Source of the DNA: Zygnema cylindricum
Lineage: Eukaryota > Streptophyta > Zygnematophyceae > Zygnematales > Zygnemataceae
Length of the DNA: 64,000 nucleotides
Assembly (NCBI GenBank): GCA_037447655.1
Contig: JBBHKE010000847.1
Coordinates: 106,648 to 170,647 of the forward strand
Reading direction: 5' to 3'
Made by a program: the position numbers and the translations under genes. Below are positions 30,941 to 41,783 of the stretch, piece after piece (the first letter of the stretch is position 1; each line of letters starts with the position of its first letter). A model generated the notes under the pieces. It was not told the DNA's origin and did no database searches. It saw only the letters and a list, made by a program, of their open reading frames with translations.

Positions 30941-31679
30941 ATGAAATCGTACGCTGTCATGTAAAAGATTCACACGTGCATGTCAGACTATTTTACCGCT
31001 GTTAAGAGTGGGCGCTACGCCGTAAATCGTACATTTTTTGTCCAGTTTTAAGATGCGTGATTTGTACGGTTGTAATGTTTGCGCAATGCTTGTTGTAAAA
31101 AAAGTTGGTCGCTTGTCCGTTGTATGTCAATACTATACGTTAATAACGGTTCTCCACGTTAATACTGTCGCGATGCTTTGTTGTATTAGAGTGAATTAAT
31201 GCTAACATGTGTGTTAAATCTAAAATGGTTACACTTCCGTTTGTCTCTCTAGCTTGTGACCGGTATTAGCGTTAATGTTATGACGTATTGAGTAAACTCT
31301 TATTCTATATTGGTCCAAAATATACAGTCTCAACAACCACCTCGTCTCAAGCATATTGTGATTGGTCGCCCAAAATTACACGTAAAATTTTATATCCACG
31401 CAAACATTACGGCTCCAACACGTATCACAACCACAAAGTTATTCCTTTGTCGTCACATCCAAGCCACGCGATACCGTTTTGCAAATCTCGTCATTTTCTT
31501 GACGAGAAATCAGACGTTTCGCCTCCACTTTCAGCTTAGTTTTTTCTTTTATTAGGAATTTTCAGTTTTTAGGGTTAGTATTATCATTTTATTATTACAC
31601 TTTTAAACATGGAGAAACAAAAAGGGACGTGGATGTCATCGTGGTGGAGACGTATTTCTCAAAAGCATGAGAAATAAAA
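30941..31679. other. Gene-free stretch
   Basis: No gene or recognised repeat. A stray GTATTAGCGTTAATGTTATG at about 31263 may be a MITE end. Confidence 0.35.
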
Positions 31680-32860
31680 AAAAGGTGCAAGTTACATACA
31701 ATATTTTTCTCTCTCCCTTTCCCTATCCTCTCTCTATCCTTTTCTTTCTCTTTTTTCTCTCCTTTCACTCTAACACTCCTTAATCATCCCCCTCACTTTG
31801 TCCTCTTCCCCCCCAATCAGCGTTATTAACTATTTTTTTCTGTCTTTTTCCCTTCTCCCACTCTCTTCCCCTCCCCTTCCACCACCTTTTCTCTCTTTCT
31901 CAATTTGTCCGAACTTTTTTGTCCCTCATGGAGCCGGCGATCTATTTTTGTCCTTCTCGCTGTCCCTCTTAGTATATCTCTCCCTCTCCCTTCATATCTC
32001 TCACCCTAGTTCTCAATATATCTCTCTCTCTCCCTCTCGCCCTCCCCCATCCTTTTCTTCTTCCTCACCCTCTCTGACTCAGTCTTTGTCTTCCACTCCC
32101 TCTCCCTCTTCCTCTCCCTCTTCATCTCCCTTTCAATCTGCCCCTTCCATTCGTCTCCCACTCAGTTTCCCTTTTAGTCTCCCTCTCCCACCCACTCTGA
32201 TTTTGCCTCTCTCTCCGTTTGCCTCATCCTCTCCCTCTCAATCCGCCTCTCTTATCCCTCTCCCCCTCCCTCTCCTCTCCCTCTCCCTCTCCCTCTCCTT
32301 CTCGGATTCCTCTCCCTCTCCCTCCCGGTTGTCCTACCTTTTCCTCTAGGTTTGCCTCTCACTTTGCCTCTCCCTCCCCCTCTCAATCTGCCTCTCCCTC
32401 TACTCCTCTCCCTCTCCCTCTAAACCTCAATATGACACTTCCCCCCCCTTCCATTCCCTCTCAGTCAGCCTTTCTTTCTCCCTCTCCCACTCACTTTGCC
32501 TCTTCATCTCGCTCACCCTCTCCCTCTCTCGCCTAATCCGCCTCTCCCTCCCCCTCTCCCTCTCCCTCTCCCTTTCCCTCTCCTTCTCTCTTTTCCTCTC
32601 TTTCAACTTGCGTTACCCTCTCCCTCTCCCTCTCGGTTTGCCTCTCCCTCTCCCTCTCCCTCTCTCTCTCGGTTTGCCTCTCCCTTTGCCTCTCCCTCTC
32701 CCTTTCAATTTGCCTCTTTCCCTTCTCCCTCTCCCTTTCCCTCTTCCGTGTATTTCCTCTCCCTCTCAATTTGCCTCTTTCTATTCTCCGTCTCCAATCC
32801 ATCTTCGTTTTACTCTTCCTCTCCCTCTTAATTTGGCTCTCTTTCTCTCTCTCCCTCATT
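31680..32860. repeat. Pyrimidine-rich (CCCTCT)n-like tract
   Basis: About 1.2 kb, almost all C and T on the plus strand, built from CCCTCT/CCCTCTCC units, interrupted by short words such as TTTGCCTC and CAATCTGCC. It gives long Ser/Pro/Leu artefact frames. No gene. Confidence 0.9.
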
Positions 32861-33479
32861 CCTCGTTAATCCGATTCGAGTGCAAAACTCGTGTTATTAT
32901 TTTTTAATGTTTTTAGCCTGTTTTTAACCAAATTTGTCATTCTTATTCTCTTCTTGTTTCACTTCTTATGTTGTAGGCACGAGATTTCGTCCGATAAGTC
33001 TATGGAATTGGAGATAAAGAGGGGATGAACCACACCCATGCGATTGCGTTAGGTTCCTTTTGCATTATTACGGAAATTTTGATTTTGTAATCTTGATCTA
33101 AAGTGCGATGAGCAGGGGCATAAATTTAGACTTTTTAGAAGGGATTAATTGTTTAAGTGATATGTATACTTTTAGTTTGATTAGAGATATATTCGACGTG
33201 GATCATAGATTAATATGTTTTAACCTTTGGGCGCTTTCTTATATTTTTTAGGCGTAGAGACGAGTATTATTTTTTTATGTGTTTTTGTACTAATTTTCAA
33301 TGAAATATAATACATTTTGTTTTCGATTGAGATTATATTTTTTAAATTGACTTTGTAAAATGTTAGTATATTTATTACAGAAATTGAAAAAATGATGCGG
33401 GTTGAAAAAATGTGTGTTTGTATGTGTGCGTGTTTGCGGGTGTGGGGGGAGATTGTTCAAAAAAATTATAAAAAGTTTT
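32861..33479. other. Gene-free stretch
   Basis: AT-rich, nothing recognised on either strand. Confidence 0.4.
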
Positions 33480-33660
33480 TTAAAGAAAGGTAAGAGAGAG
33501 GCGAATGAAAGATGGAGGAAGGCGAATAATAGTTAAGAATAAAGAGGAAAAGAGAGAGATAGAGAAAATGAATTAAGGGGGATAAAAAGAGAAGAAGAGG
33601 GAAGGGAAGAGAAGAGAAAGGAGTTTGGGGAGATAACGAAAAAAACAAATTTAATGTCCT
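33480..33660. repeat. Purine-rich tract
   Basis: GA-rich plus strand (GAGAGAGGCGAATG, GGGAAGGGAAGAGAAG). Not coding. Confidence 0.7.
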
Positions 33661-34382
33661 AACCTCGATTTTTTTGGGGGAAAGCAATGAGAGGTGGAGG
33701 CATGTAAAAGATCTAGGGATGGAAGGAACGTCAAATGCTATACTTAGATCCATAATTGCTCAAATCAAGGTTTGAAAGAAAGGTGAATAAATGTGTAGAT
33801 AAACAATTCAAAGTTATCGACGGGGAAGAGCGAAGAACTGATACATTGTGGAGAAAGTGCAAAATGCACATATTTAACACACTATGATGTTTTAGCTCGT
33901 GCGAAACAGAATCAAAGTAAGTTTGATTGATAAGATACTTGAAAATATACAAAAATATATAATTTTGCAACATGATAACATCGGCCTAACTCCCATCCCC
34001 TATCCTGCAAACAACTCCCTTTAAAATATGTATAGCTCTCACTTACATGGATTTCAAACTCTAAATGATCGCTACCCTCCAACTATTATACATCAAAATA
34101 TATTGCTAAGAAAAAAATATCCGCACATTGAGTACACCTTTTACTATCCTATTCTTGGCTTCATCTTGGGCCCTCCGCATGCTACAACGTGACAACAAGA
34201 ACAGGCAATTCAAAAAAAGTCATGAAACAACAGGTAAAGAGAGATACAAAAAAGAAGCGAGAAAAAGAGAAACAACGGGCAAGGAGGGATATAGAAAAAA
34301 AGCGAGAAAAAGAGAGTCAAACAACAAAAAAAGGTTTTTGTGTATGGAGAATGCATAAGTTTCCTATAGAATTCCACGGTCG

Positions 34383-34608
34383 GCGACGAATGCACTTCAT
34401 CGCTGGCTCTGTTCTGGCATTAAGACAGTTTCAACGACGAAAAAGTCTCGTCGCTGAATTGTACAGATTCGGCACCACAAACCAGCGACGATAATGTGTC
34501 GTCGCTGAATGGTAAAACTTAAGTTATACCATCCAACGACGACAATGTATCGTCGCTGAATAGTACAACTTCAGGTCCACTATTCGACGACGACAATCTG
34601 TCGTCGGT
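34383..34608. repeat. Tandem array of five hairpins, 50-bp period
   Basis: Five inverted repeats of the type CAACGACGA-loop-TCGTCGCTG start at about 34383, 34433, 34483, 34534 and 34584, i.e. every 50 bases. Each is followed by a variable GAATNGTAnAA-type spacer. The third, CAGCGACGATAATG / TGTCGTCGCTG, has an almost perfect stem. Confidence 0.75.
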
Positions 34609-34619
34609 GAACGGTAGAA

Positions 34620-35740
34620 ATTTCAAAAACTTTCATTCTTGTATTATTTTTCAAGGGCAATGAGAGTAAAATAATATGAAAAGTTTTCAAGTTCAAAAAA
34701 TGGTAAATTCGTACCAAGACCTGGAAGCTATACATAGGCTGTTAAAAGACTATACCGTAGATGTACTTGGCTAAAATATACTGATGTTTTTTTTTTCCTC
34801 ACAAGTAATAAATGAAACATCGATTTTTTCTCTTAAGTTTGGTCCACCGAAATCAAAAACAAGAATCAAACGTCATTTTTTTTCTTGTCTTTCTTTTTTT
34901 TCTCTTGGTGGTAAAATAAATCACATGTGACATTTTTTTTTTTCTTTATCAAAATAACCTCGCATCATCATTTTTTAACAATCAAGAGCATAATTTACAA
35001 ACATAAAGCAAGATCATATGTAGAAATAAAAAACGAAAAACATAAGTAAACAACATAACCCAAAACAAAAATTGAATAACACAAACAAAAAACATAAATG
35101 AGAAATTCCCTTTTTTTTATATTCTTTTCACGAACACATAAAAGTTGTACATAAATAGACCAGTCTACATACAAACCATAACTATGGAACCGTAAAGAGA
35201 TATAACTAACAACGGAAAAAACGAAAACCTATCTCGGAAAAATACTGAATGTAACATATAGTAAAAGCATAAAAAAAATAGTGCTCCCTATTTTTCTCTA
35301 TATTCTATTTGTTTTTGTCACTTGTCGAGTCAAACCACCACTCTCAGTATAAATCCATGCAACTCTTTCACTCCCTCTTACTTTTGACTCTTCACCGTTA
35401 TTTAACATGGTATTAGGCTTATTTTCAAATCTCCCCTCTTTTCATTCCCCTCTTTCCTCTCTCTTTTACTCTCTTACTTTCTTCACCTCCCTCTTTCGTC
35501 TCCTCACTCTATTTTTTCATATCGTCAAAACTTGTTTTTTTATAATTTATTTGTATGCTCATTTGATTCAAAAAGCAGAGGGAATAATGAGTACATCAAA
35601 ACTGCAAATAAGACAAAAAAATAAAACGATAAACAAAACGGCAATCAAAAACAAAAATAAATAAATGCAAACCAAAACACACAAATAAACCACAATAAAA
35701 AAAAGATAAACAAAACAAAATAACTACATTGAAATAAGTT
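34620..35740. other. AT-rich gene-free stretch
   Basis: Long A and T runs, nothing coding. Confidence 0.4.
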
Positions 35741-36610
35741 CAAAAGGGCTACGAAAAGGGAAAGGGAGAGAGGGAAGGAGAGGGACAAAGCTAAGGGAGG
35801 GGGCGGCATTTGAAAGAGGGGGGGGGAGGGGAAGACAAACCAAAGGGGAGATTGGGAGACGAGAGACATGTCGAGGCAAAGAATGTAAGAGGGGACTAAG
35901 GAGGAAGAGGGAAGGGAGATCAAAAGTAAAGGAGGGAGGCTGATTGAATAAGCAGGATAGGCTTCTTGAGTGGTGAGAATGAGAGGATAAGGAAAAAAAG
36001 GGATTCAAATATAGGGAGAGGGGGGATTAACGTATACGGAGAGGCAAATCGAAAGGGAGAGAGGTAGAGGAAGGGAGAGAGAAGGGGAGGGGGAGAGGGG
36101 AAGGGAGATCAAAAGTAAAAGAGGGAGCCAGATTGGGAGGGGGCGGGATAGGCTTCTTGAGTGGTGAGAATGAGGGGAAGAAGAAAATAAGAGGGATACA
36201 AATATAGGGAGAGTGAGGGATTAACGGATAGGGAGAGGAACATTGAGAGGGAGAAAGGGGGAGGGGGGGGACAGGAGAGTGCGGCAGAGGTAGGGAGAGA
36301 GAAGGGGGGGGGAGGGGGGAAGGGGGGCAAACTTAGGGGGAGATGAGGAGGCGAGGAATATGACGAGGGAGAGGAAAACGCAAACCGGGAGAATGAGCAC
36401 TTTTCATCATAAGTATAGGGAGAAATGTAGGAGACAGGGTGGGTGGAAGAAGAGGAGGCGAGAGGACTTAGTGAGAGGTAAGAATGCGATGAGGAAGATT
36501 GTGAGAGAGAAAAAGAGAGGGAGAAACCAATAGGTAGAGGCAGATTGAGAGGGTGAAAGGGAGAGTGAGAGATATATATATGGCGTGAGAAAAGGGAAGT
36601 AGAAAGGGAG
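35741..36610. repeat. Purine-rich (GAGGGAGA)n-like tract
   Basis: About 870 bases, strongly G and A on the plus strand. It includes a near-duplicate of some 120 bases (GGCTTCTTGAGTGGTGAGAATGAG-type block, beginning near 35958 and 36150). Complementary in composition to 31680-32860. Not coding. Confidence 0.85.
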
Positions 36611-37079
36611 CGATGACGTCCATGAAATGGAATCCATGGATGAAAAATGGAGCAGGCGGCGGAGCTTTCGCCTGCTTCTTGGTGAAACGATTGGAATTTT
36701 CTCAAAATGACGGCGTAAGCGTTACGTCCCAAATGGACAAAAAACGGTTGGTTGTGATTCGTCAAACACGGATCTTTTTTTCTGGGGACTGTCCGCATTT
36801 GGCGTTTCTTTGCCCCAAATATCACCAACGCCAAATGCTGTTATGTTATTCTATTTAATTCAATGAATAACCCCAATTTGTGGTTTTTTTGGCACATCAA
36901 CCCTATATTCACATAAACGTTTACTGCATTTTGTGTTCGACACCATATTACAATAGACTTTTATACTAAATGGGACCTTTATCACCTTAATACTATAAAA
37001 TTTTACGCTAAATTAACCAAATACATAAAATAGCATTAGTAATCACTCTAACTGCTTACAAGGAACTTACTTGGAGTTG

Positions 37080-37524
37080 AAACCGTAAATATCAAAGTTT
37101 ACGGTTGGTGGCGCAACATTCGTTCAGTTTCGTTAATATACTAAGAAAATCTGACTTTCCACATGCGAATATGTTTGACGTTCCACTGTCGACCATGCGG
37201 CTGTTGGACCAAAATGTGCGAACGTCATTATTTACGACTCGGACTGATACCCTTTTTAGAGCGCATATTCTCATGCGTACACGGTTACTAAATATAGTGA
37301 ATTGTACTTTTTGACTTAAAAAGGTACACTTATGTACGGTCTGTCACTATCCGAACACCACACTAATTACACGATACCGTACTTCCGTTTTGTACGGTAC
37401 TTGAAAATTAACCCTAAATAGAGTAAAGAAAAAAATAGAATGAACTACGCTAATCGAGAAAAAAAAAAAAAAAATAGCGGGACGGAATTAGTGTACACTA
37501 CGCTAATAGCGATTGGCGGTGTAC
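37080..37524. mobile_element. MITE-like element, type 1, right part
   Basis: Colinear with the right 400 bases of 29961-30522 (CATATTCTCATGCGT, TTGTACGGTACTT, AATAGCGATTGGCGGTGTA). It ends 80 bases before the ATG of the complex I gene, so it sits in that gene's promoter or 5' UTR. The left end is not clear. Confidence 0.6.
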
Positions 37525-37603
37525 ATGCTTAGCTTACAGACTGCCTTTTAGTGTCCTTTTCTGTTATCCGTTGTCCCTAGTCCTTAATCTGCTAACAGCA
37601 GCC

Positions 37604-39435
37604 ATGGCCTTCATTCTGGAGTTTACAGAAAACCTAATTCGTCAGCATATGGAGGATCCAAAGGAACGATATGACAAATGGGTGGCACACGTGCGGGTGA
37701 GTTTTTTAGGGTTACCCTAAAGAATCCTGAAAGAAAACCCTGGAAAAGAAAGAAGTAAAATGCTGATTGAATCGGCCATGGATAATCTGTAACTCTTATT
37801 TTCTCGTCTTCATACTACACTTCTAACACAACGCAACTACATACGAACAAGTATCAGGGAGACAAACTTAAAATTGGATCTTTTTTCTTTTTTCTTTTTT
37901 TTCTTTTGCCACAACAGTGTTCTTTTATGTGTTGTTAGACAAACAGTCGTAATACTGGAAATTGTCTTGCGATCGGTTTCTGTTCCTAAAAGTTTTGTTT
38001 AGTTTCTCGTCTTGCTGTTACTGAAAGCAGGATAGTCAGAAAGATAGAGCTTAATTTTTAATGAATTGATTAGAGTATAATCATTGTTATCATAGTTTTA
38101 TTAACAGTATTATCAATTTTAACATTTTTTTTAATATTATCAATATGATCAATGTTATCTTCAATATGATCAAATATTTTTACCAACATTATCCTCAATT
38201 TTTATTAGTATTATTATCAATCTTTAGAGGGCTCAATGCGTGGAGAACAAAATTATGTTTTAAGTGCCTTGTGAAACATTTAAACTTCTACCAATTACTG
38301 ACAAAAGCAGTTGACAAAATACTCATTGCATTATAGAACAGTATTTCCATATAAAGGAATATATTTCCTTTTCCAATTCCCATGTGTGCCTCAGTTTATA
38401 CCTTCAAGGTGTAATGTACCGTCCATCGCTATTAGGAATTGTTAGCGTTAACACTCTACTAGAATAAACTACACCAACTACACTGAATTATGTTTTAACA
38501 CGTGGCTTATTGTGGGCCACTTATCTAATAACACTAATTTATGATTTCGGGTCAAAAAAGCACTACCTGGAATTAGAGTGATTTACTCTAATACCAATGG
38601 GTGTTGAAGATGAGAAACCGTCGGTTTTAACCCTAAATCTTGGACGGTGTCCTGGCCAGAAACTTTTCCTGATGTCTTCGCTAATTCATTCAGGAAAAGA
38701 TGCTTCAAGTTTTGCAGTGGTGGTCGTATCTCATTGGTCAATGACAGGTTAAAAAAGGTTCAAAGATGTTTAAACAGTTTAAGACAAGGTACCTATTCTA
38801 GTTATTTTGGATTGCAAAAGAACACCGTTGCTGTTTTTATGACCTGCAATTAATAGGTTCTGCACGGGCGTATCATTTTTGACCAGTTTGGGTTTACACT
38901 TTTGTGTTGCAACAAGGAGTTATGTTGAGACTAAGACATCTGTGGGTGACATCAGTTGCCTATATGATGATTACACAATACACAATTACTGGCGTTATTT
39001 CCAGTAATCACACTAATTGTACAAAAACTGTATGAATCATACGGTTTTTATATGACCACAACAATTACTGCCAGTAATCACAGTAATCGTACAAAAAACT
39101 GTAGGAATCATACAGTTTTTCGTACAATTACAAACGCAAAGTGATCCTGTGTGTGTAATTAACCTATTAGGAGCATACAGTATACAGCATGTCAGCATAC
39201 AGTATCGTCAACATATTCAAAAGTTAGTTTTAAGGCTGTCACACTTTATTTGCTGCAGACCACGCATGAGAATGCCAAAAAGGTGAGAGAGACATGGGCT
39301 CAACCCACGAAGGCTTTCGGATACTGGAACACGGATAAGAATAATAACAAGTACCTCCTTAATCTGAGGTTTAACCGACTTTCTGGTCGCCAGAATTCTT
39401 GGGAGGCAGTGGAGCAGAGCCAACGAAAGGACTAG
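37604..39435 (+). CDS. Likely plant-type mitochondrial complex I small subunit, two exons
   Basis: Exon 1 is 37604-37696 (MAFILEFTENLIRQHMEDPK...), donor GTGAGT. Exon 2 is 39259-39435, after an acceptor TTTGCTGCAG. Both junctions are phase 0, giving 89 residues. Exon 2 has KKVRETWAQP, AFGYWNTDKNNN and a terminal SGRQNSWEAVEQ. The N-terminal MxFxxEFxENLIxxxMEDPxER and the later W-x-x-P-x-x-x-(Y/F)-G-(Y/F)-W pattern fit, from memory, a plant-specific small protein of the complex I membrane arm (Arabidopsis AT1G67350-like). It would help stabilise the proton-pumping arm in the inner membrane. There is no long hydrophobic helix. A MITE (38415-38606) lies in the 1.56-kb intron. The ATG context GCAGCCATGG is good. 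The family name is the uncertain part. Confidence 0.65.
38415..38606. mobile_element. MITE-like element, type 4, in complex I gene intron
   Basis: Starts TGTACCGTCCATCGCTATTAG and ends CTCTAATACCAATGGGTG, with a core TAACACGTGGCTTATT. A diverged relative is at about 41128-41345. Entirely inside the intron of the 37604-39435 gene. Confidence 0.5.
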
Positions 39436-39940
39436 TTGAGCTCAAAAGTCCTAAAAAAACCATAAACAAACCATGAAAAGGATCTCCTAGATTTAGGTTT
39501 CATGATCCATGGATGAGAAAGTCATCAATGTAATTTGTTTAACGGAATGAGTGATGGAAAGACTAGACCAACGTAATGCAAGATGAATGATAAACCACAG
39601 AGTTGTACCTTGGTAGGTCAATGCAATACATGTATTTGTGAGTTTTTTCCCACACTTTATACAGCGAACAGCTGGAAATGCAGTGCAAGTGGTCTCATAG
39701 TTCTTGGTACAGTTGTCCTTGTTTCTACTGATTTTGAAAGAAGTATCTTTGAGTGACTTGTTTGTTAATTGCACAAATTCTGTAAACAGTATGTTGGTTA
39801 ATATGGTATGTTGGTTCGGTGTTAACTAAAAGGATTTATGTGGTTGTGGCGAGAGACCTGGTTCGAAAAAGTGTGATGCAAAAAGTCTCTGAACCTTTAG
39901 TAAAATACTGTTTTGCAATATTTACCTGGTGTCCCTTCCC
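39436..39940. other. 3' flank of the complex I gene
   Basis: No further exon recognised. Probably the 3' UTR and spacer. Confidence 0.35.
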
Positions 39941-40226
39941 TTTCCTCCCCTCCCCTCCCCTTCCATCCCATCCTATCCTCTCCCCTCCCCTCCCCTCCCC
40001 TCCCCTCCCCTCCCCTGCCCTGCCCTTCCCTTCCCTTCCCTTCCCTTCCCTTCCCTTCCCTTCCCTTCCCTTCCCTTCCCTTCCCTTCCCTTCCCTTCCC
40101 TTCCCTTCCCTTCCCTTCCCTTCCCTTCCCTTCCCTTCCCTTCCCTTCCCTTCCCCTCCCCTGCCCTTCCCTTCCCTTCCCTTCCCTTCCCTTCCCTTCC
40201 CTTCCCTTCCCTTCCCTTCCCTTCCC
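39941..40226. repeat. (TTCCC)n pentanucleotide array
   Basis: About 285 bases. First TCCCC units, then roughly forty TTCCC units with two TGCCC variants. It produces three overlapping Pro/Leu/Ser artefact frames. The complementary strand is (GGGAA)n. Confidence 0.95.
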
Positions 40227-40863
40227 GTCATATTGTTGAAGGGTGATGTGGCTAAGATATCGAAAAAAAACTTTCGAGACAAGTCTTTGTGCTTATTTGA
40301 GAGAAATTTTGAAAGTTAAAAATGGAGAAACTTTCATTATATTATCATTTTTATGTCGATTTTGATGACAAACAGGCAGACTGATTCAATTCGACTATTT
40401 TTTTTTTGTTTATTTATTTAAACAGTTGTGTTTTTGTTTACTCATGTTCTGTGTATTCAGGGGAATCGCACTTCTAGGTTCTTGTTTTATTCAAAGTAAT
40501 GGAGGGTAATGGTCCTCCTGGGTCCTTCATTTTTAATATACTAAAGGGGGCGTGAGTCATGCATTTATCACAAATTTTCTTTGTACGATGTGCTCTATTT
40601 TGGAAACCATATTGGACAGACCATATATAGTTATTAAGGATCATTAGTGCAAACATTTTTAAACATTCGTACCGCGTTGGCCATATGACAGATGTCATAA
40701 GATGCACAAACGCAGCCGACCAATGAGAACAAGATGTCATGAACTGTATCAGGTTACTACATAGTGTTGATATGATGTTGGTATCTCTGAATTGAGTAGC
40801 AAGGTAGACGCATAGCTGCAACAATGTGTAAGTAACACATTGACACTAGTAAGAGCCTTTGTT

Positions 40864-41136
40864 TTATTCTTCACTGGTCATGTTTTGCACTTTCCTCTTC
40901 AAAATGATGATCATAAAAGCTTCGCTTCCTCGTGACACCAAAATCACAACATGACATTCTAATTCTTGTTTGTGAACAACATCGTGAAACTTCACTATTC
41001 CTACAACCTTGATTCCTCTTGGCTTTGGTTTTGCACACATATCCAAGATGTGAGATTTTCTCCAGGACGTGTTCCATTTCCCATTACGTATCTCATGGCA
41101 GTTGCCCTTTCGACACACCACTACTTCACCGGCCAC
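40864..41136 (-). other. Unrecognised 90-codon open frame
   Basis: Minus-strand frame starting MAGEVVVCRKGNCHEIRNGK and containing CAKPKPRGIKVVGIVKF and ECHVVILVSRGSEAF. Its composition is more protein-like than neighbouring shadows. No family recognised, no splice partners found, so it may be an exon of an unknown gene or chance. Confidence 0.2.
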
Positions 41137-41345
41137 TATTAAAGTTAGGAAAAAATAGCTCTAAAACTTCATCAGAATAAACTTTACTAAATTGTGTATT
41201 GCCACATGGCTCATTACTGGCCAGTAGCTAAACAGTATTACTAACACCAATTTATGCTTTTGGGTGAAGAAAACACTTGCTCGAAGTACATTGATTAAAC
41301 TCAAATAGTGATGAGCACTGGTCAAAATTGGTTCATCATCTCTAC
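41128..41345. mobile_element. Possible diverged type 4 MITE
   Basis: Shares AATAAACT-ACT, CACATGGCTCATTA and AACACCAATTTATG with 38415-38606, in the same order. Ends are weak. Confidence 0.35.
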
Positions 41346-41664
41346 TGAGAGGTGTAAAGGCACTTGTGACATGTTTGAACTTAGAAAAAAAAGCACATTG
41401 GGTAAATCACCAGCTTATAAAAAGTACTCTCTTGTCATCATGATGCAATGCTAAGCCTCTCAAACAAAAAATCTATAGATAACGTATCTTTGACGCTATA
41501 GAATTAATAATAAGCTTTCATTAGGCTAATAGGCGATAACAAAGATTTTTAACCGGGAGATTTAAACTTTTCAAAGTACCAGGGAAGAATAGACCAAGCC
41601 AATCGGGGTGGTTGCCAAACTGTTACTCCAAGGACAACGCTAGGAAAGCCTTAAATTAATTTCC

Positions 41665-41782
41665 TTTTTTCATATCTTTTCGTATCTTTTCGAATCTTTT
41701 CAAACCATTTCGAACCATTTTGTATCTTTTTCGCATCTCTCCGTATATTTTTGTGTCTTTTCCTATTTTAATAACTTTCGTA
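41665..41782. repeat. Short TTTCGTATC-like repeat downstream of CDP-DAG synthase gene
   Basis: Eight or so degenerate copies of a 10-base word CGTATCTTTT directly after the stop codon of the minus-strand neighbour, i.e. in its 3' UTR. Confidence 0.6.
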
Positions 41783-41783
41783 T

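Noticed and set aside
31798-32859. Ser/Pro/Leu-rich and Arg/Glu-rich frames of 100-180 codons
   Set aside because: They lie wholly in a C/T simple-sequence tract and are open because stop codons are rare in such DNA.
36109-36834. 241-codon minus-strand frame
   Set aside because: Most of it lies over the purine-rich tract. The first 75 codons show no known motif or splice partner.
39819-40319. Frames of 105-166 codons over the TTCCC array
   Set aside because: Pentanucleotide repeat without stops in several frames on both strands; no coding signal.
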